From Strigamia acuminata (taxonomy: Eukaryota > Arthropoda > Chilopoda > Geophilomorpha > Linotaeniidae), in assembly GCA_949358305.1 (NCBI GenBank), contig OX442318.1, forward strand, positions 2,282,501 to 2,342,500: 60,000 nt of DNA, in the 5' to 3' direction. The translations under genes were made by a program, and so were the position numbers. This document shows, in pieces, positions 43,356 to 52,450 of the stretch. The notes beneath the pieces were generated by a model. The model did no database searches, was not told where the DNA came from, and saw only the letters and a list, made by a program, of their open reading frames with translations. Position 1 is the first letter of the stretch; every line of letters begins with the position of its first letter.

Positions 43356-43828
43356 TATTGGGATTTACTAAATGTGTAGTGAGTTGGAAAAATGCAGCCA
43401 TAGTTAAAATGTGCTGACATTGCTGACAAACTGTCGGCAGCCATTTTATTTGACCAAATCATAAAAACAAGTGTCATGACTTGAGATTTGTTCTCCTCAA
43501 GTCAAGTACATAACAAAAGAGAACAAATCAATGGATAACCATCATTGATTTGTCCTTTACATAAATAAAGGTAAAATCATGCATTATCAAGTGATAACAC
43601 ACCAAAACAGACTAAACAATAAGCTCTTTCGAGCAGACGACTTAACAATGATTACCGTGCTATATGAGCAGCTTGCGATATATAAACACGCGAGATAAAA
43701 ACCAGAATCAAGCGACTCTCGACCTCGAGACTAAATACGGTAAAACACTTGATGTGTCGCAGTCGCATTTAACCGGAAACACGCGACTTTAGCTGACTGA
43801 CACCATATGCCTGCTCCAAATACCAACA
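43356..43828 (-). repeat. Inner element 3' LTR (473 bp)
   Basis: Matches 48908-49380 without a difference that I could see. The polypurine tract CAGAGGGGGTA (minus strand, 43829-43839) lies directly inside it. Confidence 0.95.
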
Positions 43829-44044
43829 TACCCCCTCTGAGCAGCATATGGTCTAAACCGGACAGAAGAATAACCCGAATACGCCATAACCCCATCACTG
43901 CGAATTATGCCAATTGCGCCCCTAAAAAGTATTTGCCTAGGGTTACAAGTTACAAGTTGTTCTCTCCCATAACGTGCCTGATATTAAAGATTCCAATTCA
44001 ATTAACGCGCAATCTCTATCATTGCCCCCTCTAATCAATTATTT

Positions 44045-47000
44045 TTACCAGTCATCAAATTCCTCCACGACCTTGTCAACATAGTCTACACAATTACTTG
44101 CTACGGGATATGCCGGGAGCAAAGGTTTCTCATTTCTAAAATCAAACCAAAGCACGTCTAGGTTAAAACCATTATCACCGCACCAATCTATCACATCCTC
44201 GATGCAATACATTTGATCTCCAAATGGTGATACGTAATAAACAACAATCTTATTTGTCCCATTTTTCGTTTGCTCAACCGTGGCCTGTCTAATCCACTGG
44301 GACATGTCAAGCATCTTTAGGTCCGTCCCAGAATAATAGTATGTGGAGTAACACGAGGTCCCAACCATTTCTGTTATTAAGTCCAAACTCTTAATGTGTT
44401 TTGTGTCACAAATGGGGATACCATTAACTCCTTCACTCTCATCAGCATTCCGTTTCTTATTCTTTTTCTTTCTCTTTTTGGATTTCTTTGCACATTCCCC
44501 CTCTGTCTTGATGAATTTATATTTATTTACACCTGTCAATGTCTCTAACGGTGTTGTGGAAATGTCATCTTCCAGTGACGTCGAAGAAATCTCACAAACT
44601 TTCATGGAATCGGCCTGTCTAAACCCTTCATCAGATTTGGGCTCAAATTCCAATGTAAACTGCTCTAATCCTTCACTTCCGTTTGCAATAACCTCGGAAT
44701 TATTCATGTCAACCCTGTGTGTTGACTCTGGAGGATTTTCTACAAGCAATTTAATTTCCTCATCACTAAATCTCCTTTCTTGTTCCAACTCTCTTGGTTT
44801 CTTATTAACCTCCCCCTCTGTCTCAGTCAGTTTCTCCTCGCTTAAGGATGTGGAGATTTCATTTTCCACTGTGTTCACTAAAGGGGAAGATTGCTGGTCA
44901 CAAGCCAGTCCCTCATGAAACTCTTCATCACTTGAAGTAAATGTTCCTAAATGTTCCCCCTCCTTTTCAATACTTTCAATACTTCCTAAGTGTTTCCTTT
45001 CCTTGCTTAGCAACAATGGGGGATTTTCAAATCCTACTCGCCATGGGGAAGGCATTTCAAACTGAGGAGATGTTGGCACTCCAACAACCGTCGATGGAAT
45101 TTCAATTCCTTCACGACCTGAAGTTTGGTCCACATTAGGAAATTCCAGGGAGGGTTTTAATTCCCCCTCGTGCCAATAACTCCATTCATGTATCTTTAAG
45201 TTGTTAGTTTGAAAAACTCTGTCTCTTTGCGAGTCCCAGACCCGATATTTCTTTCGTGAATTCGAATAACCCACTAGAGCGCCCGCCCAGGAATGCCTTT
45301 CTCTATTTCTAACGTGAAAAACCTTTACTCTTGACCCAATACATCTAAGGTGTCGCACAGAAATGCATCTGTCATACAGTACATTGTATGGGGTTTTCCA
45401 ATCTAAAACGATCCTAGGGGCTCTATTCCTTAAATATGCCATTGTGTTGGCTAATTCCAACCACAAATTATTGGGGAATTTATTCTCTTTAATCAAACTT
45501 TCTACCCCGTTCATGATATTCGCATTAGCCCTCTCGGAGATGGAGTTAGCCACTGGGTTTTCAGAATCTACGTTGTCAATTGTAATCCCAAAATTCCTCA
45601 TTACTTCTACCCATGCTGTTAATTCTTCTGTGGAAAAATCCATCCCAGGGCCCAAATAAACTCTATTCACAGTTTCTGTTAAGCATTTGATTTCAGCCAA
45701 CCAATTTTGAAATTCTGTTAAAATGCTGTCTCCCTTTAATGGTCTAAACCACACATATTCAGAGCAATCATCAACTATAATGATGTATTTCTCTCCAGTT
45801 GGGGCCCTCCAGACACTCAAATGTACAACTTCTAAAGCTTTCATGTCTTTAATCTTTTGTGTCGGGCAAATATCTGTATTTGCAAAGTTCCCTGTTATAG
45901 GGGCGGTCCCCGTGTCTTCTAATCGGACACCAAACACGTTTCTAGACCCATCCATGTTAAGAACACTGTCTTTATTTAAATACCCCATCCGGGTATGCCA
46001 CAATTCTAATGGGAGTACCCGGTCCTTTTCAAACTTTTCTTGTTTTGTAACATTTCTAGAACTCTTTTTCTGATTTTTAATACCAGAATTCAAGGGACCA
46101 TTCTGTCTAATTCCCGTTGTCATACCTGACTTTTGTTTACTCAAAACCCTTTTAGATCTCCCTGAAATCTCCTTCAAAAGATCACTTCTATTTGGATCCC
46201 CCTCTCTCTTTTTGTTTTGAACTCGGTTCAAAAATTCCATTTTTGCAAATCTATTTGCATTTCCACAACTATTGCCATTATGGGGGTCACCACCTTTAAC
46301 CGTGATTGCAGAATCCAATACTTTATCATTTAAACCTCTTTTACGCAAATTGTTTAATTTCCCGCCATGGTATAAAGAAGAGGAATTCTTTTTCCCGGTT
46401 TTTACAAAAATCCTTTGTTCTTTCTGTTTACCAGAGTTTAGAATGTTAATTTGATTAACTTTGTCCCCCTCGTTCCTTTTATTCCGAACCTGGTTCGAAT
46501 AATCTGTTCCTGTCAATCTAGGCCTAATTTCTTTCTTTGTTTTGACAGAACTAAGGGGGTTACCACCTTTAATTGTGGTGAAATTCAATTCTTTATTTCC
46601 TTTTCTAGTTTGTACCTTGTTCAAATATTCTAAATCCCCGTGTTCATGTTGGGATTTGATGTTTTGCACATCATTCATGGCATTCAAAAACACATTTGAA
46701 TCAACCACATTGCTGTTCTGATTACCATCACTAGTGCCCCGCACTTTGCCATAACTAACCCCATTTGCTTTCTCTTCTTGCACACGCATTTTACTAATCG
46801 CTAAAATTAGATTAACAATGCCCTTAATCACAGTGTCTACGTTGTCTGTTAGTTCGCTCTTATGTGCTAAATGGGTTAGTAACAATGCAATTTTATCCAC
46901 ATTTAAATCAGGATTCAAATCCAAATACTCTTTCTCAAAAGAACCAATTTTCTTCAATTGTTCATCAAGTGCGTTACGCACTGTTTGTCCGTTAGAGACA

Positions 47001-47218
47001 CTTTGTTCGTGTGTTTCCGTCTTTGATTGAGCCACGTGTATGCCATCCATTGTTTGTTTGTTGCAGGCCTTCACACTGTCTGTTACAGACATTCTTGTCG
47101 CACAAAACACTGTGCGCACAAAACTCGTACTCTGCAACCACACTAGACTCACTAATAAATTTAGTGACGGCACAAAACACATTGCTTCAATTATTTGTAG
47201 CACTTTCAATAAATGCAC
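44045..47218 (-). CDS. Inner element ORF: degenerate Copia-type integrase fused to unknown domains
   Basis: 1057 codons on the minus strand. Residues 1-400 have no zinc knuckle but contain repeats of (Y/F)LN(K/R)VQ.(K/R)K.EGD type. A pre-integrase domain starts at LWHTRMGYLN (about 402). An integrase-like core follows with IIIVDDCSEYVWFRPLK (about 475). Where Copia has the three acids, this protein shows HLSVW (Asp replaced by Ser), LGPGMDF (Asp replaced by Gly) and ISERAN (Glu kept), so strand transfer is unlikely. The integrase tail VGYSNSRKKYRVWD is kept near 650. Then come about 250 acidic residues, a basic cluster KKSKKRKKKNKKR (about 910, a likely nuclear localisation signal) and an unrecognised C-terminal domain with two Trp/Cys-rich patches. 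RT and RNase H are absent. The start at 47218 is the first Met after an in-frame TGA. Confidence 0.85.
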   Translation of the reverse strand: MHLLKVLQIIEAMCFVPSLNLLVSLVWLQSTSFVRTVFCATRMSVTDSVKACNKQTMDGIHVAQSKTETHEQSVSNGQTVRNALDEQLKKIGSFEKEYLDLNPDLNVDKIALLLTHLAHKSELTDNVDTVIKGIVNLILAISKMRVQEEKANGVSYGKVRGTSDGNQNSNVVDSNVFLNAMNDVQNIKSQHEHGDLEYLNKVQTRKGNKELNFTTIKGGNPLSSVKTKKEIRPRLTGTDYSNQVRNKRNEGDKVNQINILNSGKQKEQRIFVKTGKKNSSSLYHGGKLNNLRKRGLNDKVLDSAITVKGGDPHNGNSCGNANRFAKMEFLNRVQNKKREGDPNRSDLLKEISGRSKRVLSKQKSGMTTGIRQNGPLNSGIKNQKKSSRNVTKQEKFEKDRVLPLELWHTRMGYLNKDSVLNMDGSRNVFGVRLEDTGTAPITGNFANTDICPTQKIKDMKALEVVHLSVWRAPTGEKYIIIVDDCSEYVWFRPLKGDSILTEFQNWLAEIKCLTETVNRVYLGPGMDFSTEELTAWVEVMRNFGITIDNVDSENPVANSISERANANIMNGVESLIKENKFPNNLWLELANTMAYLRNRAPRIVLDWKTPYNVLYDRCISVRHLRCIGSRVKVFHVRNRERHSWAGALVGYSNSRKKYRVWDSQRDRVFQTNNLKIHEWSYWHEGELKPSLEFPNVDQTSGREGIEIPSTVVGVPTSPQFEMPSPWRVGFENPPLLLSKERKHLGSIESIEKEGEHLGTFTSSDEEFHEGLACDQQSSPLVNTVENEISTSLSEEKLTETEGEVNKKPRELEQERRFSDEEIKLLVENPPESTHRVDMNNSEVIANGSEGLEQFTLEFEPKSDEGFRQADSMKVCEISSTSLEDDISTTPLETLTGVNKYKFIKTEGECAKKSKKRKKKNKKRNADESEGVNGIPICDTKHIKSLDLITEMVGTSCYSTYYYSGTDLKMLDMSQWIRQATVEQTKNGTNKIVVYYVSPFGDQMYCIEDVIDWCGDNGFNLDVLWFDFRNEKPLLPAYPVASNCVDYVDKVVEEFDDW

Positions 47219-47236
47219 TTTTCCACTTTGGAAAAT

Positions 47237-48319
47237 TCACAAAAACAATTTTCCCTCCAAAAATAAGGCGAAAATACAAAACTTCCCGTGGGCTAATCTC
47301 ACTAAGTGAGATGATAAACTCCACACAGTATCCCCCGAGTTCCGACCGGACTCCTGGGCCCGCGGGACACTCGGTGGCCTGGGAAAGCCTGTGTGGAAAT
47401 AGGATTCCGCTACGCGACTGCGTAAAGGGCGGAAAACAAACAAAGGGACCCAAAACAAAAACTTATAAACTATACAAAGTTTCACGACAACCCAAAATAA
47501 TAATAAACACTTTGCTGGCAAGTTGTCTTCTTGCGGGATTTTTGCGTCGCAAATCCCGCGTTGACGTCGCTGAAACGTCGCTTGGATCCGATGCAATTCA
47601 CTTGTGCACCTGGCACAAGACTTAACCGGTCCCTCCGATGCGCAGATACACTCTACGTGCAAATCCGCGATGCGTTTGTGCTCGTCGCACGAAACGCGTC
47701 CAAAACCGGAAAATATCGATCCAAATCGATCCGTACCGCTGCTCTCGTGATTGTACGAACGTCCTGTGTTCGTATCCAGCTCGATATAGGCAAGCGACGT
47801 CTGGAAAACGTAGCGGCAGTCAATCCCGATCGCCGACGACGAAAAACGCTTTGTTTTCGCCGAAAACTTCTCCAAAACGATCCGAAACCGATTCCAATCG
47901 ATTCCTTGGCTCTTTATGAGGTCCCACGTTGTATTTTCCAGCGCTGGGATCCACGTCTCGGCCCGAAAACAGTCCAAACACGGCCTCAGACTCGTACAGT
48001 CGTGGGCGCCGCCATCTTGGATTCGGCTGTTCCGCGCATCTCGGCAAAAATACAACGGCAAAATAATTATTTCGACAAATAATAAAAACCTACTGGCTTT
48101 TGACAATCCTAGTCCTTTTCCACACGTTGTTTCACGTAAATTCCAAACGAATTCCGCTTCTCGTTGACGCTTTATCGTCGCATGCGACGCCGCTAGTCCG
48201 TAGCGTGTCTCGTCGCTCCACAAACGCTGTAAAACCAGCTCGTTTATCGTGTCCCGGACACGAAAATCTTCTCTTTCCACCGAAATACGTTTCCTAAACG
48301 TTTTCGAATCGGTGGGCAC
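47237..48319 (-). CDS. Possible 360-codon leader ORF of the inner element
   Basis: An open minus-strand frame that ends at TGA (47239-47237) in the same phase as the 1057-codon ORF, with only six sense codons between the TGA and the next Met. No motif is recognised. The region is GC-richer and also open on the plus strand. It overlaps an approximately 540-bp tandem duplication whose copies are not kept in one frame, so it may equally be untranslated leader. It is listed because of the readthrough possibility. Confidence 0.3.
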   Translation of the reverse strand: MPTDSKTFRKRISVEREDFRVRDTINELVLQRLWSDETRYGLAASHATIKRQREAEFVWNLRETTCGKGLGLSKASRFLLFVEIIILPLYFCRDARNSRIQDGGAHDCTSLRPCLDCFRAETWIPALENTTWDLIKSQGIDWNRFRIVLEKFSAKTKRFSSSAIGIDCRYVFQTSLAYIELDTNTGRSYNHESSGTDRFGSIFSGFGRVSCDEHKRIADLHVECICASEGPVKSCARCTSELHRIQATFQRRQRGICDAKIPQEDNLPAKCLLLFWVVVKLCIVYKFLFWVPLFVFRPLRSRVAESYFHTGFPRPPSVPRAQESGRNSGDTVWSLSSHLVRLAHGKFCIFALFLEGKLFL

Positions 48320-48560
48320 GTATTTAATACGTGAGTTCTGCTTTGAAACGTTGGCGAACTAAGTTCGCACTCGTCGCCGCCGAAAAACGTTGTTTTCGCA
48401 AAATTCCGTCGAAGAATAAATTCCAAACCAGGCTCCTGTGTTTCCTTGGACGTTTATGTGTTCCAGCGTCGTATTTCCAGCGCTGAAACCGCTCACAAAT
48501 AACGAAAATCGTCCGAAATCAACAGCCAGCTCGATTCACGATGGGCGCCGCCATCTTGGA
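47860..48560. repeat. Diverged tandem duplication in the inner element leader
   Basis: TGGGCGCCGCCATCTTGG at 48003-48020 recurs at 48542-48559, and CCAGCGCTG at 47938-47946 recurs at 48477-48485, both with an offset of 539 bp. The sequence between shows further scattered similarity (GTTGTATTTTCCAGCG against GTCGTATTTCCAGCG). The approximate limits cover both copies. Confidence 0.75.
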
Positions 48561-48887
48561 AATGTCCGTGGGTGAAGCACTTGATGTGGTCATTTTACTA
48601 AAAATGCACCGTGATAAATTCGACAAACTATATAATTCAGTTCTTACGGTCGTATCAATGCTTTCCCTCAACGTTTCGGCACTCAAATCGGCGAAAATTT
48701 CGTTCGAAATCACTTCTTCCGTTTCGATGGGAGATCGTCGTCACTCGATGCCCAAGAAGGCGTCCCCGCTTCCGCCCGCGTGTCCGTGAATTCCCGTGCT
48801 TTTTGGAACTTCGCGAAAATGAAGTGAAACGACTTCCTACTCACTGTCGACCCAATAGAAGTTGTTACAACGTTGTCCTAACGTTGT

Positions 48888-48906
48888 AAACCATCCTCTG
48901 CTACCA
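48888..48906 (-). other. Inner element primer binding site, initiator tRNA-Met 3' end
   Basis: The plus strand reads AAACCATCCTCTGCTACCA, which matches the last 19 nt (with CCA) of arthropod initiator tRNA-Met as I know it. It lies 1 nt from the LTR (48907), the expected place for minus-strand priming. Confidence 0.9.
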
Positions 48907-48907
48907 T

Positions 48908-49380
48908 TATTGGGATTTACTAAATGTGTAGTGAGTTGGAAAAATGCAGCCATAGTTAAAATGTGCTGACATTGCTGACAAACTGTCGGCAGCCATTTTA
49001 TTTGACCAAATCATAAAAACAAGTGTCATGACTTGAGATTTGTTCTCCTCAAGTCAAGTACATAACAAAAGAGAACAAATCAATGGATAACCATCATTGA
49101 TTTGTCCTTTACATAAATAAAGGTAAAATCATGCATTATCAAGTGATAACACACCAAAACAGACTAAACAATAAGCTCTTTCGAGCAGACGACTTAACAA
49201 TGATTACCGTGCTATATGAGCAGCTTGCGATATATAAACACGCGAGATAAAAACCAGAATCAAGCGACTCTCGACCTCGAGACTAAATACGGTAAAACAC
49301 TTGATGTGTCGCAGTCGCATTTAACCGGAAACACGCGACTTTAGCTGACTGACACCATATGCCTGCTCCAAATACCAACA
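48908..49380 (-). repeat. Inner element 5' LTR (473 bp)
   Basis: Upstream LTR on the minus strand. It is followed directly by GCTTC and the outer Copia gag. Confidence 0.95.
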
Positions 49381-50111
49381 GCTTCCACATGACCAAGCTT
49401 CCCACAGGACCAACACTTAATGCGCGATTTTCCTCGAAATCCACGGCCAAATGTACCCCGCTGAAACTGTCCTCGGCCCCGTTGTTTAATAAAATTTGCC
49501 CCTTCAAGCGACGTTGATGGTGTCTTGTTTCGATCTTCTTCGGCAAGCAAGGCACGTTTTACTGTCTGTAGGTTCAATGATGATATACCAATGACATCAC
49601 AACTTCTTACAACATCTTTATATTGCGAAGACAATCCCCTCAAAATATGAGCACAAAGTTCTGCCTCTTTAATGACAACACTTAGAGTGTGGAGCTGTTT
49701 GGACAGTGACAAGGCGCGATCAAGGTAAGCGACAACTGTTTCACCTGGCTTCATAGTTAGGCGACCCAAGTCTGTCCTCAAATGGACTGTTAAATCCTCT
49801 GTTGCACCCTGATTCTCTGTCTGCAGGGATTCCCACACTGCTTTGGCATTTGCGCAATCTATCACATGTCGCAACTGAGTTGAATCAATTGTTGTCAAAA
49901 TAGCATTAGTTGCCTCCAAGTCTGACTTTAGCCAAGCATCTCGTCTTGTTTTAAATACATCGTCAGTCTCTGCAACAGTCTTTACTGGAATATCCGTAGA
50001 TACAGCTTCCCACCATCCTTTGGTTTTCAGCAAAATTGTCATCCTGAACTTCCATTCCGGGTAGTTTCTCCCATTTAACCGCTCAATTGAATGATACTGC
50101 TGCTCAGACAT
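49381..50111 (-). CDS. Outer Copia gag part, broken in the zinc knuckle
   Basis: The start codon at 50111 opens MSEQQYHSIERLNGRNYPEW, the usual Copia Gag opening (L.G.NY..WK..M...L). A Gag core follows with VWESLQ and LRGLSSQYKDVV. A Gly/Arg-rich stretch leads to CWSCGKLGH, the first three ligands of a CCHC knuckle. The frame then runs into the inner LTR. The last Cys of the knuckle lies on the other side of the insertion, in frame at 43355-43344. Insertion plus one duplication totals 6030 bp, a multiple of three. Confidence 0.93.
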
Positions 50112-50276
50112 TACTGCTGCTCAGTCATGACGAATTGTCTCGCAAAAAAAAATGTAGGCCTAGCTTCTTTCAAACATGGCAACTCAACAAAAAAATATGG
50201 GAAAGGACTCATAATCAATCACAGTTCAATTTTTGAATCCAACACTTATCTTTGTAGTTTGTGCTGTTGCTTGTGC

Positions 50277-50290
50277 GGGCCCATAACCCA
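50277..50290 (-). other. Outer Copia primer binding site, half tRNA-iMet type
   Basis: GGGCCCATAACCCA on the plus strand, directly abutting the LTR, equals the anticodon stem-loop of initiator tRNA-Met (the CAT anticodon is inside). Drosophila copia is known to prime from a 5' half of this tRNA cut in the anticodon loop, and this site has that form. Confidence 0.88.
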
Positions 50291-50427
50291 TGTTGGAATA
50301 ACTTCAGCACACAACGTTAATTTTGAATACATTCACATCACTCCATATTTATTCCTCTTTTGTAACACAACAAACATACAACCTAAAATCATTGTTACAT
50401 TACTAAGCAACGCATTTAATATCAACA
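50291..50427 (-). repeat. Outer Copia 5' LTR (137 bp)
   Basis: Copy of 39772-39908, followed by GTCCG. Confidence 0.95.
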
Positions 50428-50495
50428 GTCCGATTATGGGCAAGACCTATCTGCCTTACCTGGTGGTCGACATGATGGACACTGTTTTCACTTAC

Positions 50496-50727
50496 CAGCC
50501 AATGGTGGCGTGAACGACAATGGTTGCAGTTTTTTCGGCGTTATGCACCCGCTCGGTGCAGACTGCGTGTAAAGTGGTTATTTGCCGGGACCGACGCATA
50601 TCCGTCGCATTCATGGTAGCATTTGTTGTTAGATCAAAGATGTAAGCTATCTTTGAGTCGAGAGACAACCACGTGGAAGCGACCGTCAGCCATTTGGGAA
50701 ACTCGCACAACGTGGGCGCAGAACTAA
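50496..50727 (-). CDS. Paralogue B, exon 8 (CEFPKWL segment)
   Basis: The 232-bp minus-strand exon has acceptor CTTTTTTCCAG and donor GTAAGT. It encodes VSSAPTLCEFPKWLTVASTW, LSLDSKIAYIFDLTTNATM, then RQITTLHAVCTERVH and ends VVHATIG plus TG. It corresponds to exon 8 of A (226 bp): CEFPKW/CQFPSW, W.SLD/WHTLD, HATIG/HVTSG. The two extra codons lie in the variable middle. Confidence 0.88.
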
Positions 50728-51291
50728 CTGGAAAAAAGGCAGACGACAAAGATTAGTTTGTCGCCAGACAATAAAGACACGCTCCCAGAGCAAAAGTTTT
50801 ATTAAGAAAACGTCGTTCGGAAACACCCAATCATAGTTTCATATAACTGAGAACCAAGACATGTGAAGATGAAGCAACTAATGAGTTTATTTTGGGCTGA
50901 CTAAGGACGGGTTGGGCAAAGTACAAGAATTCGATATTATAACAATGAGGCGAGATTAATCGATAAAACAATATAAAGATATTATTGTTTAATTTCGACA
51001 AAAACCCTGGTACTATCAATTCTCTTGATGACTCATGGGCCCGCCCAAAGAAGGCACAGGCAACACGGGGTGCCGAAATACAAAAGTGCCTCACCTACGG
51101 AGTCACCAAAATACTACCTACCCACAAGCAATGACCCTGCTGATGGGTGGGGCCGGTGCAAATTACCGTTTCCGGCTTTCTCAGAATTTGTCAATTGTTT
51201 TTCTTTTTCACATCCAATTTAAATCGGTGAATTTTTAACTGCTTCACCCTTGCTGTATTTCTGTTAGGTGCCAACAGATGGCATTTCTTAC

Positions 51292-51516
51292 CTCTGCTTA
51301 GCCTCATGGTGCGAAAGCCCTCTGTGGACAAGAAGAGACCTATACACGTGGCATCTCCAGATTGCGCCACCTGGTATCCCGAGTCGTCTTCCAGTTCATC
51401 GTAGACGAAACAGCGAAACGTGTCCTCGGGACTAATGGCCAGGCTGTGTTCAAGCTGTCCCACCAGAAACCGCGTAGATCCTTCTTTCCACGTGGCTAAA
51501 CATATGAGCATCTCAA
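51292..51516 (-). CDS. Paralogue B, fused exon 6+7
   Basis: The 225-bp minus-strand exon has acceptor ATTATTTTAG and donor GTAAGA. It reads VEMLICLATWKEGSTRFLVG, then QLEHSLAISPEDTFRCFVYD, then YQVAQSGDATCIGLFLSTEG and FRTMRLSR. It covers what A splits into two exons (1096-1205 and 917-1037). The sequence runs through the CF|VY junction without an intron. Confidence 0.92.
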
Positions 51517-51564
51517 CTAAAATAATAATAATAGTAATGTTTATTTCTTAATGGCATAGCAATA

Positions 51565-51749
51565 CAGTCAAACCACGTTATAACGAACCGCGATAAAACA
51601 AATTTCTTGTAAAAACGAATAGTTAAAAATGACTTGGTTGGTTGGTTGGTCATAGAACATGAGATTAAAAAATTTTTATATAACGAACTTTTGTTATAAC
51701 GAAACAATTTCTTGGGTCCCTTGCAATTTGTTATAACAAGGCTCAACTG
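51565..51749. mobile_element. 185-bp TIR element, ATAACGAA type (Tc1/pogo-like)
   Basis: Left end CAGTCAAACCACGTTATAAC and right end reverse complement CAGTTGAGCCTTGTTATAAC are inverted with few mismatches. TA precedes the left end; the right flank is TG, probably a mutated TA. Partial copies are at 14962-15060 and 20462-20515, and a similar one begins near 8450. No ORF. It lies 48 bp upstream of exon 6+7 of paralogue B. Confidence 0.72.
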
Positions 51750-52336
51750 TGATAATCATAAAAAGAAATTTCATTTAAATTAGTGTTTGTACACTTTATT
51801 TATTGTGTGATTATAGATGAGATGTGTTGCCTTGTGGCAAGAAAAAAACACAAAGAAAACCAGGTTAAATAGCCCTTGAAAAAACATTCAGTCACCACAA
51901 TAAAAACCAAAGGAAATTGCTCTGACTCACACAAAAGTGGTTTGTGAAAGAGAAAAAATCATCTATTTCCATCATAGAAAAGAAAAGAAAAGGTTGAAGG
52001 CAATTAAGGCAGTGAGAAAGAGTGGGGATTAAAATCAACAGCTAGTGAGAAGAACATCAAAAATACAAAGAAACACAATTTGACTCCATAAATTATGCGT
52101 TATGTTTCCTTTTCCCTTAACAAAAATTCCTTAAAAAATCAGATCAACAAATTAGAGTTATTTTTTAGGCCTAATTTAAGATAAACTTTCCCTTTGTTCT
52201 TTTTACGCGACGTTTTTAAGAATCTGATCTTGCATTTCTATCGAGAACTAGACAAACCACCGACACCGGTTAGGGTTGTGGGGCCGATGTTCTTGCCATA
52301 GAAATGACACCTTAAATCAGACAAAGATGAGAAACA

Positions 52337-52450
52337 TCTGGAATTCCCAGGAGGTCACCCATCTAAGTACTGACCAGCTCCAATGCTGCTTAACTTCTGT
52401 GTTCAAATGGGAACGGGTGATCAGCCACCAACCTGAGCAGACTTAGCTCA
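52337..52450 (-). pseudogene. 5S rRNA-like sequence
   Basis: The minus strand contains AGAAGTTAAGCAGCATTG (52398-52381) and AGTACTTAGATGGGTGACCT then CCTGGGAATTCCAG (52372-52337). These are the A-block and C-block regions of a eukaryotic 5S rRNA gene in the correct spacing. The 5' half (CTGATCACCCGTTCCCATTT then GAACACAG) is diverged, and the closing stem with the 3' end is not evident. It is probably a pseudogene or the head of a 5S-derived SINE. A functional gene is less likely. Confidence 0.7.

Larger units (their letters stand above)
43356..49380 (-). mobile_element. Inner LTR element with an integrase-like ORF but no RT
   Basis: 6025 bp. LTRs of 473 bp (43356-43828 and 48908-49380) are flanked by GCTTC (43351-43355 and 49381-49385). 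On the minus strand the LTR starts TGTTGGTATTTGG, a Copia-like start, and ends CCCAATA, an unusual TA end. The primer site matches initiator tRNA-Met, and a GAGGGGG tract adjoins the 3' LTR. The interior codes a 1057-residue protein with integrase-like homology and no reverse transcriptase. It has therefore been copied by enzymes from another element, possibly the Copia family into which it is inserted. Confidence 0.93.
39772..50427 (-). mobile_element. Copia-type LTR retrotransposon (outer), interrupted by a second element
   Basis: Short 137-bp LTRs (39772-39908 and 50291-50427) start TGTTGGAATA and end ATATCAACA, flanked by GTCCG on both sides (39767-39771 and 50428-50432). Without the inner element it is about 4.6 kb and has one gag-pol frame on the minus strand (1365 codons by subtraction, close to the usual Copia size). 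The insertion lies in the intron between exons 8 and 9 of paralogue B, 68 bp from the exon 8 donor. The LTRs look identical, so it is young. Confidence 0.96.

Noticed and set aside
42700-43371. 223-codon plus frame opposite Copia pol
   Set aside because: It is a shadow of the pol coding strand. The minus strand carries protease and integrase motifs.
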